Source of the DNA: Chryseobacterium sp.
GTDB lineage: Bacteria; Bacteroidota; Bacteroidia; Flavobacteriales; Weeksellaceae
DNA: 64,000 bases
NCBI RefSeq assembly: GCF_008831505.1
Contig: NZ_CP044507.1
Span: forward strand, 1,674,001 to 1,738,000
Direction: 5' to 3'
Positions 1-10,237 of this stretch are shown piece by piece. Position numbers and translations under genes: made by a program. How positions within the stretch are numbered: position 1 is the first letter of the stretch; every line of letters starts with the position of its first letter. The notes under the pieces are model-generated. The model ran no database searches. It was not told the origin of the DNA and saw only the letters and a list, made by a program, of their open reading frames with translations.

Positions 1-691
1 TGTAGTCGTTAAAATGTGTTCCGGCCAGAAATCCAACTATTGCATGAATGTTTTTTCCTGAGTCCATATACCACACACCGTTATCTGAATAATTTTGTTG
101 CATGGCCACATTCCCCTGTAACGGTTTGCTCCAGGCTAAATTTCCGGTACTGGTATTGTACTTCAGTAAATAGGAAGTTTTGAATCCAGGATCAGTGGAC
201 GCTCCGTACGGATAGGTTAGTTGGATCTTGGGTATAGTGTGGGTAGGATCAAAATGTATAGGTTCCATTGTAGATGGAGAACTTGCTTCCACCTGGTTAA
301 AAGCGTTGAACATCATATAGAGACCACCCTCATTATCCACCGCCAGTTTCCATGCATTTTCACTATCACTATACCCGCCTATGGTGGTGGACCAGCGGAG
401 ATTCCCCTGACAGTCCAGAGAGAAGAGCAGAAGATCCTTTTGGTGATAAGAGGTTACAGCAGTACCGTTAATATTTGGATTCTGTGGATATATAGCGGTA
501 AGATGGTAGGAGTTATTGTTATTGTCCACTACCACATCGCGAATCATCTCGTCTCTGGTTTCGTAAAACCCCGATCCACCTGCGGAACCTGTATCACCGC
601 CCCCGGCTTTGGCCCACTGCCAACTATAAGTTTGGGCAGTAGCGAGGGTGGTTACAGTGGTGAGGAGTAAAAGGTAAAGTTGTTTTTTCAT
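1..691 (-). CDS. T9SS-type secreted protein, partial (3' end outside window)
   Basis: The open frame runs from an ATG at 691 to the left edge, giving 230 residues with the C-terminus missing. It starts with a Sec signal peptide (MKKQLYLLLLTTVTTLATAQ) followed by the mature start TYSWQWAKAGGGD. It is a clear paralogue of the next gene (929-2815): both carry YSWQWAK, a DNNN-Y repeat block, DLLLFSLDCQGNLRW-like and YLLKYNT-like segments in the same order. By analogy with that neighbour, a beta-propeller-like body and a C-terminal T9SS sorting domain should lie beyond the edge. No enzymatic motif is visible; probably a cell-surface or secreted protein. Confidence 0.85.
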   Translation of the reverse strand, partial: MKKQLYLLLLTTVTTLATAQTYSWQWAKAGGGDTGSAGGSGFYETRDEMIRDVVVDNNNNSYHLTAIYPQNPNINGTAVTSYHQKDLLLFSLDCQGNLRWSTTIGGYSDSENAWKLAVDNEGGLYMMFNAFNQVEASSPSTMEPIHFDPTHTIPKIQLTYPYGASTDPGFKTSYLLKYNTSTGNLAWSKPLQGNVAMQQNYSDNGVWYMDSGKNIHAIVGFLAGTHFNDY

Positions 692-785
692 ATTTTACTG
701 TTTCTGTATTTGCGTTATTTAGTGAGGTTTTATACAGGTTTGTTGTACTTCTAAAGGTTCTTTATACACTTTATTAAAGCCAGTC

Positions 786-807
786 AGATTCCTGCGGAAT
801 GACAAAG
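786..807. repeat. Dispersed palindromic repeat, copy 1
   Basis: The core ATTCCTGCGGAATGACA forms a 5-bp stem (ATTCC/GGAAT) around TGC. A second copy at 26679-26700 has ATCCC/GGGAT with the same TGC and GATGACA tail. One base changes on each side of the stem, so pairing is kept. Confidence 0.5.
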
Positions 808-928
808 AGGCTGCTAAATTTTATCAGATTATTGTAAACGAATCCAAATTTTCTCTTTAAAGTTCGCTCTTAACCCCGCAGTCCGGCGGCCGCTTTGACC
901 GCCATGTGCAAGGCCTTATGAAGAAACT

Positions 929-2815
929 TTATTTTTTAATTACTTTTCCGGTTAGTGTCCCTTTTTCGGTTTCCACTTTTACCATATAGGTGCCTGTGGC
1001 CAGATGACTCATGTTTATCCTGTTGCTGCCGCGGGTGAATGCTCCTTTGCTTACTATCTGTCCCGTCATGCCGTAGATTTCCCATGATTTTGGGGTGATT
1101 TTGGTGCTAACCTGCACTTCATCCTGTGTTGGGTTGGGGTAAAAGGAAATATGGCTGTCCAGTTCAGTTTCCGTAATAGACATTACGCTGCAGGCCGATT
1201 TTGCCAGCTTGCTCAAAAAGAACTGTGATTTGCCGCTGCCTGTAAGGCCGTTCATGCTGGGAATCCCGTCATTGGGATCCTCGAAAAGAATACCGTGCAT
1301 AAACCCTCCTAAAATATAATTACCGTCATTATCCACCGCCACTGCGGTAAACTCATCTTTGGAACCTGCAGAACTCAATATGTCATGGGTGCCCAGTACT
1401 GTGCCTGTATCTTTGTTTAATCTTACCAGCAGGGGATCGGCATTATGATTTACAGGACGTACCATAGGGAAGGAACCCCAGGTATCACCTCTACTGCCTT
1501 TTACAAAGGCAATTTCATTGTTATTCAGGGCCAGGCGACCTTTTTCAAAACGGTAGCCACCACCGGAGTTTGCGGAAAGTCCCGTAGGTATGGTGGCCCA
1601 CTGTACCTGGCCTGCCGGATTAAGTTTCATTACATAAGGATTATAGTTTTCTGTTATGTAGGGAAAAGTATAATTTCCGAATGACACTGCAATATTACTG
1701 GCAAAAACATTATAGAATCCCGCGATATAAATATTGGAATCCGCATCCTTAATTATATCGAACACGCAATTGTCATCCGGTATATTGTTAGGATTTGCAG
1801 TAGATACAAATTCCTTGCGCCACACTTCAGCTCCGGTGGTGCCGTTAAAGGCCAGCAGATAGCCATCTTCTGTAAAAGGAGTGCCTCCGTAGGAGAAATC
1901 GGAATAAGTGAAATTTCCATACTGCATTCTTTTGCCGGCCAGATAGTACTGGTTTACTCCTGCAGTTCCGTCATATAATAGACTTACTTTACCTTCGCTA
2001 TACCCCTGAACTATAAAACCCGTAATTGGTAACAGTAAGGGATTTGGGTCAGGGGTCATATTGCCGTTGTTATAATTGAACTTTATCAGGTAATACTGAT
2101 AACTGCTCGTAAAGCTGGCAGGGACGGTTATAGTCCCGTTAAGATGTGTACCAGCGGCAAATCCGACAATAGCGTGGATGTTTTTGGACGAATCCATATA
2201 AAATATTCCACAGTCTGAGGAGCGTAAGGCGGAGGTAACATTACCCTGTAACGGTTTTTGCCACTCCAGATTACCGTTTGCCGTACTGTATTTTAACAGG
2301 TATGCGGTCTTCAGACCCGGGTCCGGAGTCGTGGTATCGGTTTGTGATATCTGTATTACAGGTATGTGATTGGCAGAATCAAAATGCAGCGGTACATAAG
2401 TAGGATTACTTGCATAGGCTCTGTTTTGAAATGTTCCCATTATATAAAGCCCGCCATTATTATCCACCTCGATATTCCAGCTTTGCTGCACAGCGGTTGT
2501 ACCACCAATATTTCGTGTCCAGCGTACATTTCCCTGGCAATCGGTAGAGAACAGAAACAGATCCTGTCGGTCATAATTATTTACGGCAGTTCCGTGTAAG
2601 GTAGGACTTGTTGGGTTCATGGTAGCCAGGTAGTAATAATTGTTCTGATTGTCCACCGCGATATCCCGTATGCTTTCGTCTTGTGTGTAATTAAACCCCG
2701 AACTGGTTGAGCCCGTGTTTCCACCACCGTATTTTGCCCACTGCCAACTGTAGGTCTGGGCAGTGACCGATATAGTGGACAATAATGTGAGCAGTAAGTA
2801 AAGTTGTTTTTTCAT
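929..2815 (-). CDS. T9SS type A sorting domain-containing secreted protein
   Basis: 628 residues from the ATG at 2815; an upstream in-frame start at 2854 would only add 13 residues before the signal peptide MKKQLYLLLTLLSTISVTAQ, so 2815 is preferred. The body contains recurring blocks of the type DNNGGLYIMG, DNDGNYILGGF and DADSNIYIAGF, spaced as in SBBP/beta-propeller repeat proteins of Bacteroidota. The last about 75 residues are a T9SS type A sorting domain (SFYPNPTQDEVQVSTK ... IYGMTGQIV ... LATGTYMVKVETEKG ... KVIKK), which targets the protein to the type IX system for release or surface anchoring. Substrate and function are unknown. It lies in tandem with the paralogue at 1-691 and probably arose by duplication. 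Confidence 0.9.
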   Translation of the reverse strand: MKKQLYLLLTLLSTISVTAQTYSWQWAKYGGGNTGSTSSGFNYTQDESIRDIAVDNQNNYYYLATMNPTSPTLHGTAVNNYDRQDLFLFSTDCQGNVRWTRNIGGTTAVQQSWNIEVDNNGGLYIMGTFQNRAYASNPTYVPLHFDSANHIPVIQISQTDTTTPDPGLKTAYLLKYSTANGNLEWQKPLQGNVTSALRSSDCGIFYMDSSKNIHAIVGFAAGTHLNGTITVPASFTSSYQYYLIKFNYNNGNMTPDPNPLLLPITGFIVQGYSEGKVSLLYDGTAGVNQYYLAGKRMQYGNFTYSDFSYGGTPFTEDGYLLAFNGTTGAEVWRKEFVSTANPNNIPDDNCVFDIIKDADSNIYIAGFYNVFASNIAVSFGNYTFPYITENYNPYVMKLNPAGQVQWATIPTGLSANSGGGYRFEKGRLALNNNEIAFVKGSRGDTWGSFPMVRPVNHNADPLLVRLNKDTGTVLGTHDILSSAGSKDEFTAVAVDNDGNYILGGFMHGILFEDPNDGIPSMNGLTGSGKSQFFLSKLAKSACSVMSITETELDSHISFYPNPTQDEVQVSTKITPKSWEIYGMTGQIVSKGAFTRGSNRINMSHLATGTYMVKVETEKGTLTGKVIKK

Positions 2816-2895
2816 TTCAATAATTTTATCAGTACAAAATAGTAATTTTTTCAATAGGGTAAAGTTTTAAGTCATAAATAGGTTTGTCAATTTCA

Positions 2896-2932
2896 CAAAA
2901 AAATCAGGTGCCCTCCGCAGAGGGCTACCTGA
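2896..2932 (-). terminator. Rho-independent terminator after the large T9SS gene
   Basis: A stem TCAGGT-GCCCTC with loop CGCA and complement GAGGGC-T-ACCTGA (one bulged T) is followed on the minus strand by a run of seven T. It lies directly downstream of the stop at 2950. Confidence 0.75.
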
Positions 2933-2949
2933 AGTAAAAAAAAGAAACG

Positions 2950-5900
2950 TTATTCTTTAAGTAATTTGCTTTGCAGTGCCTTACCGTCGGTAATTACACT
3001 TACAATATACACACCCTGCAGCCAGCCGTTCAGCGGTACCGTTATTCCGCCTTTTGCTGCATTCAGTGTTTTGCGGAACTTCACATTTCCGTTGATGTCA
3101 TGGATAATAACCATCTTCGCTACAATTTTCTCATCACCCGTGTTATAGCTGATCCGCACCTGTTCTCTTGCAGGGTTAGGACTGAGAATAATCGCTTCAG
3201 CCGTGTTTTTCTGTGCTGCCATCCTGTTTTCCGGTTTCGAAAATTCGATCGGATGTTTAAATTCACAGAAAGGGCTTTGGAAAAGGATATCATCGCCACC
3301 ACCACTGAATCCAGCCATCGGATAGAAGAGTAGCGGATTTACATTGAAATCATAAGAACCGCCCGGCGGTATGGTTACGCTGGAAGGAACGTAAGTTCCG
3401 TAGCCGTTTGCACTTACAATGCTGAAGGTTACAGCAGTAGAGCCATAATTGTGAACTTCTCCGTAAATCAGGTATGGGTTTCCCCCTTTAACCTCTTTAA
3501 TGTAGCCGTCTGTTTTGCATCCTCCTGCTTCACAGTTTTCAGGATCCGGCGCTACGTTCATCATACCTGAAGTTACCGTACAGCCGCCATTGCTGACGGA
3601 AAGCTGGTAAGTACCGGGCTGGTTGGGCTGCCAGAGCGGCTCAATGAATCCGCTTCCGTTGCTTAAGATGTGCCCGTTGTGCAGCCAGGACCAGTCTGCA
3701 TAATCCCCTCTTGGGCCAATGATATAACCCTCGTCACGTGGGCAGCGTTCAAAACAGCCTGTAGGGAAGATCCACATCAGACTTTCAAGGCTGTGCGGAA
3801 CCATTTCGTCCGCCGTGGCGGAGCATCCGCTTGGCCCGATATAGGTTACCTGGTAGGCGCCACCTACTGAAACCTGAATGCTTTGTCCCATCATACCGTT
3901 GCTCCAGAGATACGTGCCGGTGGCAGGGCCGTTGGCTGTCAGCGTTACCAGATAGGGAGTACACTGGTCTACGGAGTAGGTGACAGACGGAGCTGCCGGC
4001 GGATTGCTTACTGTAACTGTAAAATCTTTGTAAATAGTGCAGTCTCCGGTGGCCGGATTACCGACCCTTAACCTGTAGTTGTAGGTACCAGCAGTCAGTA
4101 CACCTGTATCAAAACTAATGGGTGTGCTGGTACTCCAGGCCTGCAGCACACTTCCGTTGCCGTCCTCCCACTGGTGGGCGAGCGCCGGGTCAGCAGTGAT
4201 GCCCATCAGTGTAGTTGAACTGCCGGAACACAAATTGGCTTTGCCACTAATGTTTACAAATGGCTTCTGCTTAATTACTACGTTTACCGGACTGGCCGCC
4301 AATCCCTCATCTTTACAGCCATTAGGCGCGGTAAGGACAGCCCAGTAACTTCCGGACTCGGTTGGGGTAAAACTTCCCGTTGTGGGCGCTCCCGCCACAG
4401 GTGTGCTGCCATTCATCCATGTATAACTGATGGGTGCGACAGTTCCAAACTGCACATTATAAGTAATTGGAGTCGCAACACTTCCTTCACATATATTATA
4501 ACTACTTGGTGATAAATAGTTGTTAGAATCAAAGCTTGCTTCAGAAATTGTGACGGATCTCTCATAAACATAAGTACATCCGTATGGTGATTTTGCATGC
4601 AGTTTTATCAATCCGCTCCAGTTTCCGTTAATGGTAATCTGCGTTGGCAGGTTGCTACTGGGAACAAAAAATGTTCCGTCAAATTCCCATTTATAACTGT
4701 TTGCACTGTTATAGTTCGGAATAGTAAGCGTAATGGTTTCGCCTTTACAGAACTGGGTTCCGGGGTTGGCAAATGCCACATCCGGGATAGGCTGCAGGGT
4801 AACGGTTTTGGTTACACTGCAGGTAGGTTCGCCGGGCAGACTAAGCTGCAGGGTAAAAGTATAGGTTCCGGGTGCCAGATTGCTGAATGTAGCAGACTGT
4901 AAGCCCTGGCCACTATACTGGGTGGCACTGCCAATTTCACTGTAGGTATAGGTAATGGCAGCAGGGTTAACATCAAACATGGTAGAGCCGTTGTGCACCA
5001 CAACATTGTAGGTAGACTGCGTGCTGTCACAAAGCACCTCAATACTCAGTTTGGGTTCGTACCGTTTAATGATAGTTGTACTTGTGCTGGTTAAGCAGCC
5101 ATTATAGTTAAGGACCGCCGTTGCTGTATGCGCGCCTGCTACGTCGACATTGAAAGTGGCACTCTGAGTTCCCTGGCCGCCGGTTAAAGTCATCAGCGGG
5201 CTGGGCATCCACGTAATGGATGTCGGGCTGCCAATGCCGGTTACACTTGCTGTAGCAACATTACATGTATTCCCCCAGTCGCCTGTAGCCACAGGATTGA
5301 TTCCGGCCGGAAGCGGACATGGGTTGGGGTTACAGTTGTTGTTATTTACAGAAACAGCCTGCGAAACAGCTTCGCAACCGTTAGCATCCTGTACCACAAG
5401 AAAGTAGGTTCCATACGGAGTGTTACTGCTAATGGTGTAGTTACTTGCTGTAGCTAGCGCGATTGGATTTGTAAGAGTATTTAAATACCACTGGAAACTT
5501 ACAGAATTGGTGATCCCAGTGGACACATTACCGTATAAAGTAATGGGCTGGTAATTGTTAGGATCACAAACGGTATAGTTATATCCCGGCGTAACGGTAA
5601 TCTGTGTTTTTGGGAATACCGTAAAACTCGCACTTGCCGTTGCTTTGTAATTGGGGCATAAGCCGACGGTTAGCGTAGCTGTTACATTTTCCGTAATGGT
5701 GGCTGAAGGATTGAGGCTGTTGTTTATGATGTAGCCATTATTGGGAAATGTATAGATTCCGCTGGTCTGGTAAGCTAAAGGCGGAGTTGCAGTTCCGTTG
5801 GAAAAAGTAAAAATCATTGTCCCGCCTGCATTTGCCAGTGAAGAATTTACCTGAAAGGTCAGCGTATCACCCAGGCACACAGGACCCGGATTAACAAATG

Positions 5901-7938
5901 TAAGTGTAGGAGTCACCAAAATCTCAACCTGAGTTGTAACAGAATGGGAAGTCCCACATTTAACCACAGTCAAGACAAGGTCAGCATGCGTATTACCACC
6001 GCTTACTTCATTAAACTGAATGATAACATTATCCGGGTTGGAAGGATCTGGCAGGATACTGCCGAAATTAGCCAGCGTTGCTCCTGTAACAGGATGCACA
6101 AAGGACCATTGTACCGTGTCCGGATCAATGTTATTATAATTTACACTGAAAAGTACTGAACTGCTGGGGCAGAACGGGCCAGTCTGTGCCGGTGTGACGG
6201 TAATGCTGCTCAGGTCTATGGTATTTACGGTGAGTTGTGTTGCGTTAGCGGAAGTACAGCCCAGTTGGTCATTGGTCTTATTTCTAACTTTTACAACATA
6301 AGGCGCTGCCCCCGCATTAAATACCACAACGACACTTTGTCCTGTATTTCCGCCTTGTATTACTCCGTTGGTCACCTCCCAAACAGGAAGCATGCCCGGA
6401 TCGACACTGCTTAAGGTATAGGTGTAAGGAATTCCCGCACAAACATTCATCTCGCCTGTAATGGTTCCGGAAGGAGCCGCCGGAGTTTGGGTCACTTTAA
6501 TTACCCGTGGTTCTCCAGCACATCCGCCCGGTTTTGTTGCCGAAACGATATAAGTTCCCGGTGTTGGGAACGAATACGCTGCCGAGATTCCCGTTGTAGT
6601 ATAGACGGTAGAATTGTTTAGTGTAATGTTCCAATTCACAGGTACACCGGGGTTGCTGTTGAAAGTTTGCGCCGTTCCGGCACAGATTTCATCAAGTCCT
6701 CCCGTGATTGTAACCGGTTCTTCTACGACTATGGTAAAGGAAGCTTCACCCGGACATTGCAGCAAAGTATTATAATATGACGAGGACAATGTGTAGGTAC
6801 CCGGTACAGATGCTCTAACATAAACTTCGTTTCTGTTGGCAGTATACGTCAGTTCTGCATTGCCCGGTCCCGTAATTCCCCAAAGAAAATTGGTTGTGGG
6901 CCACTGTGGCAGGGTATACAAACTTTGCTCTCCAGTACAAATTCCGTTATCACCCTGTATTTCTGCATGCTGCAATACCACAGGAATTTATACGGTAGTC
7001 CAGGCTGAGCAGCCACATTCCGATTTGTACATTACATAACCGAAACCGTCAGCAGGATCTACCTGATCCCATAACACCTCAATAATGTTACCGTTTTGAT
7101 TAACAATAGTTCCTCCAACTACATTCCAGTCTCCCCCGCATACATTGTTAGCAATATATTTTTCCGTGCTCCCTTCACATACAACTGATTTACAGGTTAT
7201 ATCAATTGGAGGTGCAGACTCTACTTCGATGTCCATTTTGTAGACCTGGGATTTGCAGTTACAGCTGTTTGTCACCGTAAGAAAAACAGTATATGTCCCT
7301 GCCTGCGTAAAGGTATAAGAAGGTTCATAAGCAGTAGAGAAAATTTCATCTATTCCCGGCCCCTGTACAGCCCATTCGTAATGAACAATGGCAGATCCCC
7401 CATTATCATCACTCAGATTATCAAAATACACCTGTGTATTAACACAAACCTGTGGTTCCTGTCCCAATGCCAACTTAAAATTGGCATTTGGGCGGTTGAT
7501 TTTCTGCAAACATAAAGTTGAGGTTTGCTGCGTATTGTCAGCGTAGGTTACGGTAATCTGCAATGAAGCGCTTCCATGCGCACCCCATTGCACAGTTGCG
7601 GAGGAATTACTGCTGGATGTGATATTTCCTCCAGCTGCACTCCATGTAACCTGAGCAATGTTATTGCCCTGTACAGAATATACTACAGTACTCCCCTCAC
7701 ATACTTTCTGACAAGCCTGCCCAGGTGGCAGACTTTCAAAAACCACCCCGTTTCCGGGTTCCCTCGGGTCTTTAGGATCTTCAACTTCTGATCCGTATTC
7801 AATGCATCCTACCTGCGTATTCCAGGTTAAAGAAGCGCTGTTACTTTGGGCCAGTCCCCAAAAAGGCAGAAACAAAAGCAGCCACAGCAGCAGCCACTTT
7901 TTTCCTGAACGAACTTTCTGACAGTCGTTTTTTTTCAT
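2950..7938 (-). pseudogene. Giant T9SS repeat protein interrupted by one in-frame TAA
   Basis: A single reading frame of 1663 codons is interrupted only by TAA at 6990-6988. The first part (316 residues, 7938-6988) has a signal peptide (residues about 15-30, ending in LPFWGLAQ) and PKD/Ig-like domains. It ends ...CGCSAWTTV-stop, and the same frame continues IPVVLQHAEIQ... for 1343 residues to a C-terminal T9SS type A sorting domain (ILSPNPAREQVRISYN ... LQGVYIVSVITDGKALQSKLLKE). Between them lie about ten PKD/Ig-like repeats with recurring C.G....YT.....P....W....G motifs. Because the signal is in the first piece and the sorting domain in the second, neither piece alone could be exported and sorted normally. 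A GTG at 6981 could formally restart translation, but without a signal peptide. Likely a recent nonsense mutation (for example AAA or TAC to TAA) or a sequencing error; suppression is possible but unsupported. The intact product would be a large surface adhesin-like protein. Confidence 0.85.
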
Positions 7939-8598
7939 GTTAAATAATTTGAGTTTGTTCTCAGGACTTTCCTGAGATGAATGGTTATTGTGATTTATAC
8001 TTTAGCTGCAGATCAGGAGTTTCACGCCGGACCATTTGCCCTGTACAATCAACTCTGTAAAAGTTTCCCGATTTCAGTAAAAGGACAGGCAATGTAACCC
8101 AATCCTGCAGGTAAATATTTTTTATTAAATCTATGATGTTTCGGCTGAATTCACCAAATATCGCCTCCCATGACAACGGTAAATTCTTAAAAAATAACGG
8201 TAAAATCTTAAAAATTTTTAGGACTGATCATCTAAAAAACCGCTAAAACAGTAACATAAGAGCGGATATGTTTTGTTAAATGCAGATAATACCAAAACTG
8301 TTTTTTAAAAAAGGAATACAGTGCGGAAAGCTGCAATTATTAGTACGAGATTATAAATTAAAGGGAACGATCGGCGGGCGATAAGTATCAAGAATATACT
8401 CCAGTTATACAGATAACGGGATGATCCGTCGCCTCTATTTTCGAAAGTCAGTGTGAAAAAGTTTTATGGGTCCAAATTAACAGTTATCTTTATGAAATTG
8501 CATGCAGCTGAACAGAATTTACCCAAACAACTCTAGAGTATATTTTCCAGAAAAGTAATCAACAATTTGTCCTTCGGAATTCCTATTATCTCCAATCT
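7939..8598. other. 660-bp intergenic region, no gene supported
   Basis: It contains upstream sequence for two divergent units. A 63-codon open frame at 7985-8176 on the minus strand has no recognisable domain and is not called. A roughly 20-bp imperfect tandem repeat (AACGGTAAATTCTTAAAA / AACGGTAAAATCTTAAAA) sits at about 8175-8212. No RNA gene was recognised. Confidence 0.5.
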
Positions 8599-9168
8599 AT
8601 GTACGAAACCCTGAAACACTTTATCCTCATGCGACAACCTACCGATGAGGCAGCGCTGCAGCGCATCTTTGCGTGCTTTAGTGCGGTGAAGACGGCACGG
8701 CGCGAGATTTTGCTGGACCGGAACCAGGTGTGCCGGCATTATTACTTTATTAATTCGGGCGCCATGCGCATCTTTACCACAGATCAGAACGGGAATGAAA
8801 GCTCGCGCTACTTCGCCTTCGAGGGTAACTTCATCACCGCACTGCCCAGCTTTATAGACCAGCTGCCTGCAGAGGAATACCTGCAGAGTATTGAGCCCTC
8901 GGATCTGCTGCGCATTGGCCGCGCCGATTTCTACGAACTGGTGGCCACCGAGCCCGCTTTTGCGGCCATCTACACTGAAATCCTGGAACTGGGATTCATT
9001 AACGCACAGAAAAGAATCTACGGTTTCCAAAGCTTTGATGCCGAAGAAAAGGTAAAATGGGTGATCCGTCACCAGCCTTTGCTGCTGCAGCGCCTGTCCA
9101 ACAAAATGGCGGCAACCTATCTGGGACTTTCACCTTCTACCCTGAGCCGGATTAAATCCAGACTTTAA
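8599..9168 (+). CDS. Crp/Fnr-family transcriptional regulator
   Basis: 189 residues. Residues about 20-115 are a cyclic-nucleotide-binding-type beta-roll (REILLDRNQVCRHYYFINSGAMRIF ... ESSRYFAFEGNFITALPSF). A dimerisation helix follows (residues about 115-145), then a short C-terminal winged helix with the recognition segment MAATYLGLSPSTLSRIKS. No cysteine cluster of the Fnr type is present, so it probably does not bind an iron-sulfur cluster; the ligand is unknown. Such regulators are common in Flavobacteria. It is 65 bp upstream of the GlcG/HIUase/META group in the same orientation and could control it; that link is inference. Confidence 0.85.
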   Translation: MYETLKHFILMRQPTDEAALQRIFACFSAVKTARREILLDRNQVCRHYYFINSGAMRIFTTDQNGNESSRYFAFEGNFITALPSFIDQLPAEEYLQSIEPSDLLRIGRADFYELVATEPAFAAIYTEILELGFINAQKRIYGFQSFDAEEKVKWVIRHQPLLLQRLSNKMAATYLGLSPSTLSRIKSRL

Positions 9169-9212
9169 GGAAAACGTTGACCTGGAGCAACATTTTCTTC
9201 GTCACGGCAAAT

Positions 9213-9221
9213 TACCTTTGC
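9213..9221 (+). promoter_or_regulatory. Candidate -7 promoter box (TACCTTTGC)
   Basis: Matches the Bacteroidota TAnnTTTGC box 12 bp before the ATG at 9234. No clear -33 TTG is visible at the usual distance. Confidence 0.5.
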
Positions 9222-9233
9222 TGAAATATTAGT

Positions 9234-9755
9234 ATGAAAATGTACCTGCCCTTCCTGATGCTGCTGTCCACACTGGCTTTGGCACAAGGCAGCCCGGAGC
9301 ATACCCCGAAACCGCTTGCCACTTTGGTAAAGCCGGCGGATCATCTGACTTTGGAGGCTGCGCTGGAACTTGCAAAGAGGAGTACTGCTAAGGCTGCGCA
9401 ATTGGATAAGCAAGTCTCCATAGCCGTGCTGGACGCCTCCGGAACCGTTATCCTGCTTATGCGCGGTGACGGTGTAGGTACTCACAATACCGAGGCCGCC
9501 AGGCGCAAGGCCTACACGGCGGTATCCACCAAAACAAATACGCTTACACTCCTGAGGAACGCCCGAGCCAACCCGGACACCCAAAATCTGAACACCCTGC
9601 CCGAGCTCCTGCTCCTGAGTGGCGGTGTACCCATTTGGTACCGCGGTAATATAATAGGCAGTCTAGGTGTGGCAGGTGGCGGCAGCCCTGAAAATGACGA
9701 CGCGATCGCGCGTGCGGCCGCTATTCCGGAGAAAGGAATCTTAACATCCAAATAA
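9234..9755 (+). CDS. Secreted GlcG/HbpS (DUF336) family protein
   Basis: 173 residues with a Sec signal peptide (residues 1-18, ending ALAQ). The mature part is a GlcG/HbpS fold: LTLEAALELAKRSTAKAAQL, then VSIAVLDASGTVILLMRGDG and EAARRKAYTAVSTKTNT, ending with GGVPIWYRGNIIGSLGVAGG. Family members include haem-binding or haem-degrading HbpS and genes near glycolate oxidase; the ligand here cannot be deduced. It is likely periplasmic. The next gene begins 16 bp downstream and is also secreted, suggesting co-transcription with the HIUase and META genes. Confidence 0.85.
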   Translation: MKMYLPFLMLLSTLALAQGSPEHTPKPLATLVKPADHLTLEAALELAKRSTAKAAQLDKQVSIAVLDASGTVILLMRGDGVGTHNTEAARRKAYTAVSTKTNTLTLLRNARANPDTQNLNTLPELLLLSGGVPIWYRGNIIGSLGVAGGGSPENDDAIARAAAIPEKGILTSK

Positions 9756-9771
9756 TCTGAAAATAATCAAT

Positions 9772-10170
9772 ATGAAAAAAATGTTTTTTACTGCTGTCTT
9801 TGCCGTCCTGTCGGTTATTGCTTTCGGCCAGACGCACAGCCATCAGCTTTCCAGTCACATCCTGGATGTGTCGCGCGGAATGCCCGCCAGCGGCGTAAAG
9901 ATCCGCCTGGAAAAGCAGGTGGCCGGCTCCTGGACTTTTGTAGATGAAAAGACCACCGATGCCAACGGCCGGATTACCGATTTCCTGCCGGGAAATACAT
10001 CCAACGGCATCTTTAAACTGACCTATCTGGTGAGCGATTACTTCAAAAAGAACAATACAGAAAGCTTTTACCCATTTATTGAGGTGGTTTTCCAGATCCG
10101 CGACGGGCAGCACTATCATGTTCCCATTACGCTCTCGGCCTATGGCTACTCCACTTACAGAGGAAATTAG
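9772..10170 (+). CDS. uraH: 5-hydroxyisourate hydrolase, secreted (transthyretin-like)
   Basis: 132 residues with a signal peptide (residues 1-18, ending AFGQ). The mature protein is a transthyretin-like fold: SSHILDVSRGMPASGVKI at the N-terminus, TTDANGRITDF in the middle and the C-terminal signature HVPITLSAYGYSTYRG. Catalytic His and Arg positions of the family appear present; the usual YRGS terminus reads YRGN. The family hydrolyses 5-hydroxyisourate, the product of urate oxidase, to OHCU. No uricase or OHCU decarboxylase gene is in the window, so it may act as a lone periplasmic enzyme, as in enterobacterial HiuH. Confidence 0.88.
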   Translation: MKKMFFTAVFAVLSVIAFGQTHSHQLSSHILDVSRGMPASGVKIRLEKQVAGSWTFVDEKTTDANGRITDFLPGNTSNGIFKLTYLVSDYFKKNNTESFYPFIEVVFQIRDGQHYHVPITLSAYGYSTYRGN

Positions 10171-10237
10171 AGGCGGCAAAGTAGGTATCAAATTAGCACC
10201 CTCAGCGTAACATCATTAACCTATTAACTGAAAAAAC

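Noticed and set aside
7985-8176. 63-codon frame on the minus strand upstream of the giant T9SS gene
   Set aside because: No recognisable domain, no promoter or coupling with neighbours, and length within chance for this AT-rich region.
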